NCBI GenBank assembly: GCA_030407085.1
Contig: CM059586.1
Location: 89,463,501 to 89,527,500, forward strand
Direction: 5' to 3'
Length of the DNA stretch: 64,000 bases
Source of the DNA: Trichopria drosophilae
Taxonomy: Eukaryota; Arthropoda; Insecta; Hymenoptera; Diapriidae
The position numbers were made by a program, and so were the translations under genes. Position 1 is the stretch's first letter. The number at the start of each line of letters is the position of its first letter. Below the pieces are notes generated by a model. It did not search any database, was not told where the DNA came from, and worked only from the letters and a program-made list of their open reading frames with translations. Of the stretch, positions 49,101 to 61,687 are shown piece after piece.

Positions 49101-50101
49101 CCAATTAGTACGAATCAATACGTTGCCGACGACAACGTGGGGAATTGTAAATAATCGAATTAGTGGTGACATTAGACACTCGCAAAATGTGCCTAATGTA
49201 ACAAAAATATTTGACATAAGTATCCACTTCATGTAGTTCTTAGTGATTTATGTCAATTTGTGGCACAATATTTTACCAGTCTAACGTTTATCGTTTAATT
49301 TGTTTCATCGGTTGTAAACGTCATTTCCCCCATAAATTCTGTCGTTTATTGGAATTAAGACCTTTAAATTTACATTTATTTACACTTGTTTAGTTGGCGA
49401 TTTTCATTAATAAACAAATGCGTAGATATCTTTTCAAATATAAGATTACTGTAAAAAACATACGATTTTTAAGAGCTAAGATAAGATTTCACGATATAAT
49501 ATTTACGTAAGACACAATGACAATACTACACGTAGCGACAAAATGTTAACAAAAATTATGAGCAAATGCAGGAAAGTTTGATAGCGAAATTTAATATGCC
49601 GATATATGAAATGCGTTTTCTAATTTGACTTGAAATTGGTGTTAAAAAGACACCTTGAAATATAAAAATGTAATGGGAACACGCAAGGTAAATTATAAAG
49701 CCTCGGAAGACTTCATTATCGAACTTTGTCGCCATCTGCATATTGTGGAAGGAATCGTCGTTAGATTAATCGCATACCGGTTCTCAAGCGCAAGGAATCT
49801 TAAGGAATGTAAAGGGTTCCAAAGGGCCCCCTTTTACCTTCGCATTTTTAGCGACTCCTCTAATTCACTCAATGTTTTTTCGTAAAATTTTTCTGCAGGC
49901 GAATATTTCCTTGCGCTTGAACATCCACATGATTAAAAATCCATTATTTTGTATGCGCTTTCATTTTAAGATTTCTATTATTCGTCAGACCTATCCTGAT
50001 AAATTTGCACCTCGGCATTGTCTGAATCACAAAGAAGAATGGTTTTAAATAATTTGTTGGAAAAAAAGTGTAGTCGGTACAAGGTGAGATTTTGAAGGAA
50101 A

Positions 50102-50137
50102 GGTCGGATGACTGGTCGGGTGACTTGTCGGGTGACT
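50102..50137 (+). repeat. Three-copy 12-bp tandem repeat before exon 2
   Basis: Units at 50102-50113, 50114-50125 and 50126-50137 have the form GGTCGGRTGACT, with one or two changes each. A decayed fourth unit may follow. The array lies about 58 bases upstream of the exon 2 acceptor, so it occupies the zone around the branch point and pyrimidine tract. Confidence 0.75.
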
Positions 50138-50194
50138 CGGTGGTGATCGGCGGAGATCCGCGGACGACCCTGAACCGTAAAATTCCTTTTGCAG

Positions 50195-50496
50195 GCGCTG
50201 ACCCTGGGTGACAGAGGAGGCGAGGCCCTTTTCCAAGCGCACCTACGTCTGGATGGCAGCGGCGCAGCGAGCGGCATCGCAGGTGTCGTGGACGTGAGCG
50301 GTGGACGCCGCTACCTCCTGCTCGAGGGCCACCACGGGGACTTGCACGCTTACGTGCGGGCCCTGAGGAGGCTGCGCGAGCCCAATGCCAGGCGGCTCTT
50401 CCGGCAGGCCGCCAGGGCCGTAGCCACCTGCCACGAGAACAATATCGTTCTCCGAGACTTAAAGCTCAGGAAATTCGTATTTTCCGACGAATCGCG
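50195..50496 (+). CDS. trbl: Tribbles pseudokinase, coding exon 2 of 3 (residues 98-198)
   Basis: This exon encodes the rest of the N-lobe and the catalytic-loop region. Residues 98-135 correspond to the short, divergent alpha-C region typical of Tribbles. YLLLEG..GDLHAYV (137-151) is the hinge and alpha-D. LFRQAARAVATCHENNIVLRDLKLRKFVF (165-193) is the alpha-E helix and the Tribbles signature catalytic loop, where LRD replaces HRD and LKLRKF replaces the usual KPEN. The catalytic-base aspartate is D185. The exon is markedly GC-rich compared with its introns. The acceptor is TTTTGCAG at 50194. The donor is CGCG|GTAAGT, phase 2, so Arg198 is split and completed by the first base of exon 3. Confidence 0.96.
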
Positions 50497-53400
50497 GTAA
50501 GTCACCACTTATGATTACTAGTTTTTTATATGTTTCTGAAATTTGTTAACTGCTGTCAGCATATTTATTTGAAAAAAAAACTTTTATCACGTACTAGGTT
50601 TCAAAAGTTCTTATTAGTATGTTTTTAATGTTCGTTATCGAGTTTAAGACAAGAACCAGAAAGAAAACATAATGAAAGCATTAGCTAATTGGTCACTGAT
50701 ATAAGTTTCAATGAATTATTGAACGGTTCAAAATACACAGAAATGCCTAAAAGAGTTGTGGTTACCGTATGTCGTTAATTTCGAATAAAAAGTAAGATTA
50801 ATCACGAAATAATTTCGAAATAGATGTTTGTAAATCATTGAAAGGTAACGCAGTCATATAAAAGGAAAAATATCGCGATTGCATCTAGCCCATTGTCAAA
50901 TAATAACGAGATTACAAAAGGACTTGAATAGGCTTAACGTTCTGAAAGGAATAATTAATTACGCGTCAAGATATGTAGCGAATTCATGAAAATAACGAAT
51001 ATTACTAGGCTCGGCCGTAAAGTAACGGCAGATATGTACTCGCGCAAAAGTGTAAATGGCACATAAATTTAAACGGCGCGATTAATCGATCAATAGTAAA
51101 ATATTCGGCGAATTGTAAGTGACGCAATTAAGAGCTTAATTAAAGAAAAGCGTAAGTCAGTAAATTAATCGATCGTTCACCCAGGAATAAGAAAATTGAG
51201 CCACCCGGTAACTTTGCACGACAAGGTAATTACGTAATGGCTGCCAACGAATTTGATCGAATAGCTCGATGTAAGGAAATATCGCTAGTAAAGAAAGTCG
51301 TTTATGTCGAAATTATTTGCATATCATGATGTCGTATTTTTCATGATTAGCAACATATTTTAATTTTCGCAACAATGTTTGTATATATAAAAACCTTAAA
51401 TATTTGGTATAACTTAACTAACTTAACTTAATACTCTCTTTACTTATTAACCAACTTCATTTTATGTATTGAAAGGAAGATTTGTTTTGTAACAACTTTA
51501 AGTAAGCACATAAAATAATTGCTATAATCTGTGTCATGAAAATGAAATTAAGATATTAATTAAGATTACTGTAGTGATTGAAGTTTCCTTTAAACGCATG
51601 TTAGAAGGGCTGATTTTAGGAGTAGTATTAAAACGAAAAAAATAAGTTTAATTTAATTGTCATTTATAATTTTTAAATTAAATTACGATTGCAAATTGTA
51701 AGGATTTCGTATAAAATTTCATTGAACTTTTATTTTTCGTATATTTCCATTTATTCATTCAATGAGCCATGACGTCGCTAAAGGAAGTCGGAATCTCGTG
51801 ACCTTGTTTCGTTCCGAATGTAAAAATGCTGTTTAGCATAGTTGACCTGTTGTCGTGAAAATGAAATGTCACATTTACTAGACGGAAATATTTTTCACAT
51901 AACTGAGAGTGCCAACTACAAAACTTTATACGATCATCGTCTCCAAACTGAGTATCCAAACTATTTTAAATTATCACATTTAAGAAATTAACAAATTTAC
52001 TTCTCGTTAAATATAATCATTTAATTTCATTGAAAGCATTTGACACACGATTACACACTCAGTAAACAATTAATTTTTAATTTGATGCTAATTTCCTATA
52101 ATTCGTTTAAGAGCAGAAACACACAAAATTCGCCAATCTAGAGTACACGAGTGTCGATTCACGAGTCTGTCGGACAATTACTCCTCGTTCACTGGCATTT
52201 ATCAAATTATCTCAACCGGAACGGTCTAATATTTCAGCACGCGGCAGGAAGCGTCCTATCCGAAAAGCGGAAGAATGAAAAAATGCAACAGTCGTGTCGG
52301 AAGTCTCCAAAACCCGTAATTTTTCAATTTTCGGAGCAGCCGCGTAACGAGACTTCCGAAAGTCGCTCCGGACCGGGCGTTACGGTTAATTAAGGTCGCT
52401 ATATACGTGGTGCTGTTAATTAAGTTCCGAGTCAGTTTTTTTAACGCAGCGAAAAGAAGGGCGTCATACGTGAGTAAATGTTCGTCTCGATCGCGAAATT
52501 CCCCTCGGGGAACATACGTGAAATCCGCGAAGGTGTGTTCACTCCCGGCCAGAGGGAGTAACCCATTAGGTGCAGCGATCCAAGCTGGTCGGTTTGAAAT
52601 GATTGCAAAATAGGTTTTAGAATTCGAACTTTGTAACAATACTAGTAACAACAATCGCGAAAAAAAAGTGTACATGGGAATTGTGAAAACAACTTCTAAA
52701 CATTTTTGAAATCGAATCCGATACTATAAAAGAAATCCAAATGGAACAACTTCCGTTTGTGATGGAAATCGGTTGTTTCGTTAGAATCTTTTTTATTTAG
52801 CTTTTATCTCATCACCCATGACCGGTTCGTTCTCGAAGGTAGGTGTAACATCGAGTCCCCTCGATTGTGTACGTATGGCGTGTAGCATACAGAGTACGGG
52901 TCGCCCGCTGGTGAGATTGGCCAACAGTTTCTTCGCGCTCGCATTCCTGAGAGAACAGAGGGACTCGAACACGAAGTGTGGCAAGAGCGAGAATGAAGAA
53001 AGCCGAAAGCGACAGATAGATGAAGAACGAGAAAGACAAGGAAAGATGAGTGAAAGAGAACTCGCAAGCAGGTAGAGGATTAAGGGAAGCTGAAAGATGA
53101 AACGCGATGATAGAATTCAGTATTCGGCTTTGTCATTGTCTTTCGTATTATGTAGAATGATAAACGCTAAATAGTAATTAATGGTTAAAATACATTTGTA
53201 TAAAACGTAAAAAACTGCCGTGTAAATGCCTCTTATTATTCGTACATAGCATTAAGACCTCAAATACGTATTTATAGCTTTTAAATTACGTGTAAATCAT
53301 AAATGAGTATGAGATTAGTGAATTATTTGTAATTTAGAAACATAACAAAATAAATGTTGAATGTAACAAAAAAAGTGGAAGCTAAATGACATCTTCATAG

Positions 53401-56400
53401 CCTCATTTAATGTTAGAGCATAATAATAGATACACATCATTTGTTGTAATTAATGTTTAAATAATATCGGCAAAATTGAGAATTATTTGAATTTTATACA
53501 CATCCGTTACTTTCGCGTTTAACATTCCTCATTGAAGAGCTCACTCGTGTTTAACAGACGGAATATGCATTACGAGGAAATGACAAATTAAATTTCCTGT
53601 ACGGGCAAACGGAAACGAATCTCGTTTCGTAAATAACCTTAAAACTCAGTATTTCCTTCCAGATATTTCAACGTTGTCTCGTTTTATACTGACTTTATTT
53701 TCGTGTCGGTTCCAAACCACTCATCCTGTTCACTTAGAATACAGTTTCTACACCATTCGGCCAGACATCCGGCATTTCTAGCGTTTAAGATCTATTTCGT
53801 TGTCTAGTTTTTTAAACTGTTGCAACATACAATCGATGCATCTGTCTCGTTTGAACACATCCCGCTACCCTGCCGCAGGAGATTTTGTCTTTGTTCGGCA
53901 ACAGAAAGCTTGGTGGAGATGGGATAATAAGTATAAGAATTACTGAACTATAGTGAGAAAGAGAGAAAGAATGTAGGGATGTTGCAAGTCAGAAAAGCAT
54001 ATTGGTTCATCGACTGTAGGATTTTGAAATTCTCATACAATTAGGAAATGTACGATCTCTTGCTTCGCCACCTTGCTGCAATGTATATATCGCCTCTCGC
54101 CAAGTAAATACACACGCGCGCGCGATTAATCGCAAATAAGCAACGAAATGCACGGGTATTATATCGAAGTCTGACAGATTCGTTGTCAATCGTTGATTTA
54201 CGTCGAACCAATTTCCGGGTTCAGAATCGCGGGAAACCGACAATTTCAGTCTAGTGCGTTTAGCAGTTACGTTTTCACTCGCTTGTAATTGATTCGTTGT
54301 TGGTGCAACATTCTGTTACGTGGCGACTGGCAATTTTTAGGCCATTTGCCGAGAGTTTTGAGGAAAATTGTCGGTCATTTTAAGTAAAATATGTTGCGGT
54401 ATATTATTGCTTCTCGCACTGAACATTTTTAAGGGCATTCTCGTTCTGGATTTACGGCATGATCGTTATGCACGTGATTTATAAACGAGAAGAAATGATT
54501 TATCAATGAATGGCTTAAAATTAAATAAGAAAGAAGGAGAAAGTTGCATTTTGCAACCAACCCACAAATTTCTACCTACATGCAAATCGTTCTAGCGGTG
54601 GAAATGAAACGTTAGAATTGTTACAGATTTATATAGTATTTAAGTAATTGCATAATTATGATAATACGAGGAATGTACGAAAGGTATCCGCACACCCGTA
54701 TGTGTCTGTTTCCACATATCGCCGCGAGTTTGATCGATCAACACTCATTGGAATGAAAGCAAAAATTTTCTCTTTAGATACGTTCGCTTTATCATTATCA
54801 TAAATCGCGATTCCCGATGTGAAATCGAATAAATTCAAAATTGGAATATTTAATCGTCTTATTTAAATAATAAAAAAAATGTGAAGATATTCATCGGCAA
54901 ATCTTCCGATCGCGTCAATTGGCGAATTCTAGAATTTGCCACTTTTTCGCAACGCGCTCTATAGCAGTCGCAAAAATCATATTCCCTTCTCTTCGGTTCG
55001 CGGCTCTTTTTCCCGGCTCGTTTCGCAAGCTTAGAAGATCATTGTACAAGGTAAACCTGTCGAGGGCATCGAACCTTTCGCGTAGCCGCGACGATTTCGC
55101 AAGCCGCGGAACGGTCGCGTCACCCAATCCGAATGCCTTAGACGACTGGCCCCGGGTGTTTGGGCATCAGTTCTTAGTGACTTTTATCGAAACGAAAAAA
55201 GAAACTCGGTTGAAGAGTGTTCCCAATCCTTGCCCTTGACATCTCGCGATGGAAACGCCGTGAAAATCATCGAGCTGGAGAACAAAGTAAAATGCCTTCT
55301 TACCTAGGTTTTAAAATGCTCTTTTATATATATTTTGTCATTTTTGTCATATATTATCGAATATCGAATAGTTATATTTATTACTTGAAATAACTGTTAA
55401 CTCCATTTTATGAAGAGGTAGAATCACGTATTTTTATATAAAATCTATAAAATACGGATAAATATTTTCAGTGTTTAAATAATAACGTAATTAAAAATTT
55501 GGATGATGTTGATTTTAATATTTACACATTTTTGTGTCTTTTCTCTAAAGTTTGACGTACAAGAATACAAACATGCAGTACACGACTAAGGTATTTGGTT
55601 TAAATGCAAATTGGATACGTAGAACATAATTCTAGCTTGTAAACGGAACTATTAAATTAGTCGGTAGCCGCGATCTCGAGCGACCTAAAAACCAACGAAA
55701 ATCCTCGAACCAGGTCTAGGGTATCCGTATGATTGCGGTTCGCTCAAAGCCTGGTAGTGAGAAGGCACACGCGAGACCGACAATCCTGGGAGGAAACGCA
55801 AGTAGGTAGATATCCGGTAATTTCCTAAGGTCGACGCGAGCTACTCAGACGGTGAAACTGTTTACTTCCTGGCCTTGCCTCTGTACGGTGCATATGATTA
55901 TGTGCTCGGCTACGTTTGCGTTCTATGGCAGATGCTGTTCATGTCTCAGGGAGGTTGCCGCTAGTTCATTTGTTCAGTAGTTGCCGTTATCGCGTGGGTA
56001 TTTGATACTAAAGATGTAGAACAATGCAATCTATTCGATATTTACGTCTCAGTGCTTCTCACACTCGGTGTTTAAAGTTGAAATAACCACCGACGGAAAT
56101 GAGCTTTAACTCGTCCAAACCTTTTAAATCTTCGCGTGAAGCAGTCTTACGTGATGTTTTTATACAATACATTTGATATACGTCTCAGGGCTTCTCACTG
56201 TCTATAACGTGTGATCTTCATGAGTGTTTCAATTGTAGATATCCGTTACACAAGAGAAAATGTAAAATGAATGAACTTTAATTAATCACTTAAATCATAT
56301 TAAAGATAAGGTAAATAAGATTTTATTATAATTACGCATTTCATCGCGAAATAATCAACGCAATTGTTATGTAATTTAATAAGATACGATGATAAATCGT

Positions 56401-57279
56401 TGTCATAACATTAGACCTTAATTGTCATACTTTTCAATCATACGATAAATATAATACACGATCAATCAATGAATAGTCCATTATCATTATGGAATCATAT
56501 AATATCGTTCAATACATATATTACGATTTACCATCAGTGATGCTGCAGTGTCATCAAATGCACATTGAAGTGTTTTAAATAACGATAATCAATTATGATT
56601 GTCACAAATTTGTACCCCAAACGATAAAGATCATTGGTCTCGTTCACTGTGCAATAATATCAAACGACATTGTCCTGTCACATGATATTAATCATGAATC
56701 CATAGAATGCATTAATGCGCAATAATTTATGAACTTTGCCTAATATAACAACGTTATTGTTTCAAATAATGTTGAGCCGAGATACGATGTTTATTACCTA
56801 CGAAAATGATTTTGCAGCATGTTTGATTACTCGTAACAGTATAGGTCTTAAGGCGCTGAAACAATTTCAAGACATAATGTTGTGGATTAAACGGTGAATG
56901 TTATCATCACTTGACTCATTTCATAATAAAAGTATTTCTCAAGACACGTTGCATTGCCACATTGTTTCGAGCTCTATGACATCACAAGTGATGTCTTCAA
57001 CGTCATGTATCAATTGTGATTGAGTGTGGTTTTTGACGCTTCATTATATACCCAATGCTTCAAAACATCTATATATCGTTATATTAAAGATTAATGAAAG
57101 TTAGAATGTATATCAGTATATAAAGAAGGACGAGCGTCTTATGGTTCCGCTTTTTAACATTTTGTTCTATTTGGGGACCATACGGTACAAAATGAATTTT
57201 ATTGACATTTTCGAAAAAATTAAGAATTTTCAATTCGATGATGTTACAGTCTCATCATGCTTGTGTGCGAGGTTCTTGA

Positions 57280-57505
57280 ACCCGGGGAACATTGCGTCGG
57301 CGGCAGCGCGTGAAAGTTCGCGAAGAAAGCAGGGACGAAGAGCGACTGCCGCGCTTGCGGCCACTCGCTCATAAACGTCGCTCGCGCTCTTTCACTCGCG
57401 CGCGTGCGTAACGCCACCCGCCAAGCAGGGCATTCCGTTCCGGGGCCATTGACACATCTGTCAGATTTCGCTCTTTCTCTTTCTCTCTCTCTCTCTCTGT
57501 CTATC
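57280..57505. promoter_or_regulatory. Intronic CpG island followed by (TC)n tract
   Basis: The sequence at 57280-57440 is dense in CG dinucleotides (GCGCG, CGCGCGCG words) in an otherwise AT-rich neighbourhood, and is followed at about 57468-57498 by a CTTTCTCTCT tract. Such islands with pyrimidine tracts often mark enhancers or alternative promoters. No TATA box or coding exon was seen next to it. Confidence 0.35.
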
Positions 57506-57809
57506 TGTATGTCTCACTTTCTCAATATACACATACATGCGATCTTTTCCCATCAGAGTCTATTGATCTCTGTCGACCTCTTCCCTTCTCCCTCTATCGA
57601 TTCATATTGATCTCTCGTTGGCTCTTATTTCGTTCCCCCGCGAAATGGTGGCGATTTCCGGTTATCGTACGAGTTACCCGATATGTACTACTCCATTCTC
57701 AATTTCATTCGCACTTGCATCTATGCATTTTAAACTTGGTTCATTTCAATCCTATTACATTTATATATTTTTGCGGGTCCGATAGATTAACAAAATTGCA
57801 TGGGAATAT

Positions 57810-57907
57810 TTAACCCTCAAATTGCACAAGACTTGGCCCCTAGCAATCATGGTATTACTGTATTTTCAGAGGCCATCGAATACATAAGTGTACCGTTTAC
57901 GGGTTAA
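57810..57907. mobile_element. Short TTAA-flanked element (possible piggyBac-type MITE)
   Basis: TTAACCC at 57810 and GGGTTAA ending at 57907 form inverted ends flanked by TTAA. The outer 12 positions match at about 10. At 98 bp with short inverted repeats it is the weakest member of the TTAA class in this window, and chance is possible. Confidence 0.35.
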
Positions 57908-58390
57908 TAGAGAATGTAAATCAAGTGATTAAATTATGAAAACAAATGCATGCATAATGAATTTGCAATTTTCATTGATTATGTGAAATTTGTTTTAAAT
58001 GAAAGAACGGTAAGCCTCCTGATTCAGAAACTTTCGGTAGATGAAGTTAATATTGTGGGAAACATTGATAAATGTACATAATGGTTGAATTAGTTGTTAA
58101 ATAAGGAGGTTTGATAATAGGAATTATATAAAGTCGTGTAAATCGCAAGTAATTAAAATTGCGCGAGGGAATGCAGGAAGCGCGATCGCTGCTGCAATCT
58201 TTGACTGAAAGCATCGTATGCGTAATTGTTATCCAATCATCATTACGAACTTCACAAGTTTTAAGGGTAGCTACGGAATATGGTTTTCGAGTTATTTATT
58301 CTAGATGTTTTTGTTTAAAGTAATAATAAAAATAATACGAAGCATTTTTTCAATTGCAGAAGAAGTCTAGACGTTAGTGGAGAAATACTC

Positions 58391-58696
58391 ACAAAAAAAA
58401 TGTCTTAAAATTGTTACATCTTAAATTCAGACAATATTTAGACTTAAAGTCTTACTTTCAGACAACAAAACTGACTTTCAGCCGATATTTTGGTTTGAAA
58501 TAAGATTCGTCTAACTTAGATGTCATAAGCTCGATAAATCTTATTTTAAGCCAAAATATCGTCTGAAAGTCAGTTTTGTTCACTGAAAGTAAGACTTTAA
58601 GCCAAAATACTGACTGAATTTAAAAAGTTAAGCTTAAATTAAGCCTCACCTGATGATGAATTTAGGATGTAACAATTTTAAGACTTATTTTTTTCT
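58391..58696. mobile_element. Palindromic MITE, about 300 bp
   Basis: Two arms face each other, with little unpaired centre: 58391-58510 against 58535-58696. Shared blocks include TCTTAAAATTGTTACAT, TAAAGTCTTACTTTCAG and CTGACTTTCAG. The right arm contains about 30 extra bases. It has no coding capacity and would fold into a long hairpin. Termini resemble CAGTACAGAAAAAAA, but the target duplication is unclear. Confidence 0.75.
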
Positions 58697-59802
58697 GTAC
58701 TGATTGGTGCATAGTTTTGATTTTATGATGTACGGTTCAAATTCTCAAAAAATTCTCGAAGGAAAAATCGATTTTGAGTAAATTTTCGTAAATAACAAAA
58801 CATGTTGCACTTGCACCATTGCAAATGAAATTCGGTTACCTAAGAGACACGCGCAAATACGTTACGTGTTCTGTTGGGGGACTTCCGCGTTGCATCGTGG
58901 CTATATACGACGATGATGCACGCGCGATATAACGTATAATACGCGGACGTCGACAACGACTGCGATGCACTCGATGCACCCGCGGCGCAAGTGCAACCGG
59001 CCGTTTCGCCAGAGGTTATTGCGGTTCTCTTTACCAATGGAAAACGCTTTTATGCACGACACGGTGTCCCAATCGCTTCGGTACCTTGCTAAATCAAATA
59101 CCACATCGTTGCCACGCGATACTTATGCAGAATTGTTTTCTCTTTTGACACCTCGTTTAAAGACAATTTTGTGAAAAAATCGGCTCAATTAATAAGATGA
59201 GAAATAGGGTTCGATATCGGACTTGAAATTCTGTTAGCAGTTTTCTAGGCGACCGTTGTAACGGTACGATTTCGTAATCATGATGACACGCTGTGAACGA
59301 AGTAGCCTCTAGTTTTTAAATCTTAACCTTAAATGGTTTGATATGTTTATTTTTTAACTGGTTGAATTAATATTTTTCTTTTGATTCAAATCCTTTTGTA
59401 TTTGGAATGATTCAATTCAAAACATATCACGTGACGCGGTTACTTAACCTCAAAAAACAACTGTATATGTAAAAATTAAGAATGACTGAAGCGGTTTCTC
59501 AAAATTCAAGATCTTTAATTGAAATTTCGCAGTATAAAGGAAATCTTAATAAATACCGAAGAACTTTATTCAGAATTGGATGAGAATTTTCTGAAAAAAA
59601 AAGATTTTTATACTTACAGTAGCTTCCGTTCTAAGTTATACGGTCGGTTCTTTCAAAATGGCGGGAATTTGTACATTTGTAATGTTACAGCCCCTCATTA
59701 TCCCCACTTCCGTAACTTGGTTTATATCCGTGCAATGGGTGTTTCTATTGTCGTTAAAGCGTCGAAATATTGAAATATAGCTTCAATACAGTTTTTTCAA
59801 CA

Positions 59803-59879
59803 TAGATTACTACCTTATCAATTGAAAACCCTATAAAAAGAATTACCACAAAATGGTCAGCCGTTAAGGTAGTAATCTA
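59803..59879. repeat. 15-bp perfect inverted repeat
   Basis: TAGATTACTACCTTA (59803-59817) is matched exactly in reverse complement at 59865-59879, with a 47-base loop. It may be a tiny MITE or a simple hairpin. Nothing coding is present. Confidence 0.6.
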
Positions 59880-60611
59880 CGCCAAAAACTCAAAATTAAA
59901 GATTGAACCGATTTTTTTAAAATTCAAGCTCCAGAACAATTATTCAAATTTCTAATTCAGTTCTCGTACAAAATATAAAAGAAATTAAATAAGAATTGAC
60001 CAAAAATGTTTGCAAAACATTTAACATTTTTTTTTTAGGTTAGATTTGTAATTGTTTCATCCATGAATAATTACGCAAAAGATCACGAACTTTTTGTAAT
60101 ATCGTTATTAATACATACGATACAAATGCACAGTTGACCAAACGTTTCCGGACTGCTGGACATTATCATAAAAAAAAAGTAGGACAAGGGCGATCTTGGA
60201 AAAAAAGTAGAACAAAGTAACAAAGGCCAGACCTTGCGTGAAACGTCCAAAGCCGTACTGACCTATCTAACAACCCATTAAGTCACGGGCAACAAAGTAA
60301 TTTACATTATTTTTTTTGTTGTAACATTGTGAAGTTGTATACTTTATTAATAAAAAGCATTTTTGTTTGGGTACAATATTTGGGTACTTTAATTATAACC
60401 TGACATATTGTTATTTGTATGTTTGGCCTTAATTTAGTTTGAAATATAGTTATTTTTAAATTGATTACAGTTTTAATTTTCGAATAGTACACAGTTAATT
60501 TAAAAAAATGTTCGTACCTTCATTTAGAATGGAAATAAATAGTGATTTTCATTCCGAGATTGCAGGAATATATAAAATGTAGTTTACATAAACATATGGG
60601 CAAATCTCCAC

Positions 60612-60716
60612 GCTACAAACACAAAAGTAACAGTTTTGTAACAACTATGTAACATTTATGTAACAATGTAACCATTACGTAAATATTACATAACTGTTAC
60701 TTTGTGTGTTTGCAGG
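60612..60716. mobile_element. Short palindromic MITE with GTAAC repeats
   Basis: The ends CTACAAACACAAAAGTAACA and the reverse complement of its right end (CCTGCAAACACACAAAGTAA) pair, and the inside is a run of TGTAACA-type units in both orientations. At about 105 bp it has the build of a very short non-autonomous DNA element. No clear target duplication was found. Confidence 0.55.
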
Positions 60717-61687
60717 ACAGAACCTTTAGATTTAGTGTTATTTGCATTTTATCATCACTTAGACAAAGTAGCATGACTTTTAAAGTATGATATATATCAA
60801 AGTAATCCTTAAAGTATATCGTCCATATATTTTTATTAAGTTCCATCATAGAAACTAATTACAACACATGAAAAACTTGCCTCCGTCGAATGTAATTGCC
60901 ACATTTTTCTTCCGTTTGGTAAACATAATATTTACAAACAACGCTACATTACTTTCGTATTGAAATATATTGTTCATGAAGGTTTGAAGAATTCAATGTT
61001 ATGTTTGTTAATTACATACCCTTTGTAGTAAATGAGCTGTAACAACCGAAAAAATTTAGTCAAGTTTTCTTGTCGCATCCGAAATGCTCCATGATAAGGT
61101 AAATCGCACAATGAAATTAGAATAAAACAATGTTTTTTTTTAACGCACAGCAAAGTATTATTTCAGTGCATCTGTGCGCAAAAGCCTACAAAGATTAGAA
61201 TCGCTTTTCATTCATCTTTTCAAATTTATAATACCGAAATTACTTGCGAACAATTCCAATGTCGCCTCCACAATCAAGTCTGCTTCGTTCAAAAAATAAA
61301 AAATGTTAAAAGTAACATTTTCAAAAGACATATAAATGTATTATTGAGACATAGGTGCTTGTGCTTCTCAACTATGTTTATATTTACACTTTTATTTATA
61401 AAAATTCGCAAATGTAACTGTCACTACCGCAATCCTGAATTTTGACATTCTATATGAACATTGTACCAAATCGATAAATGTATAAACTGAACTGTCATTG
61501 TCTTATAAGTTCAAAATATTAACCGGTGAAATGGATCGTTTGAAGGAACTAAAATGGTTAAATGTACGAAGAAAACGAAAAGAAATCCGAAAAAAGGAAG
61601 AGCTAAGAAATGAAAAGTAAAAGAGATAAAAATGTACTTTGCAACATTGCTATTCGCATTTTTACAACTGTAAATGGGTAAATGTAT

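Larger units (their letters stand above)
35108..50194 (+). other. trbl: Tribbles intron (15.1 kb) between coding exons 1 and 2
   Basis: The intron starts GTGAGC and ends TTTTGCAG, phase 0. Its composition alternates between AT-rich tracts and CpG-rich islands at about 38.6-39.2, 42.2-42.6 and 46.4-48.1 kb. It carries a palindromic element at 45.4-46.2 kb, a TATA-containing site at 42344, an overlapping CRE and E-box at 39342-39353 and a three-copy 12-bp tandem repeat just before its 3' end. Open frames on both strands (for example 47075-47458 + and 47642-48058 -) have no recognisable domains. I see no nested gene I can defend. Confidence 0.9.

Noticed and set aside
54110..54124. Short alternating CG tract as a Z-DNA element
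   Set aside because: Too short to support more than a low-complexity note.
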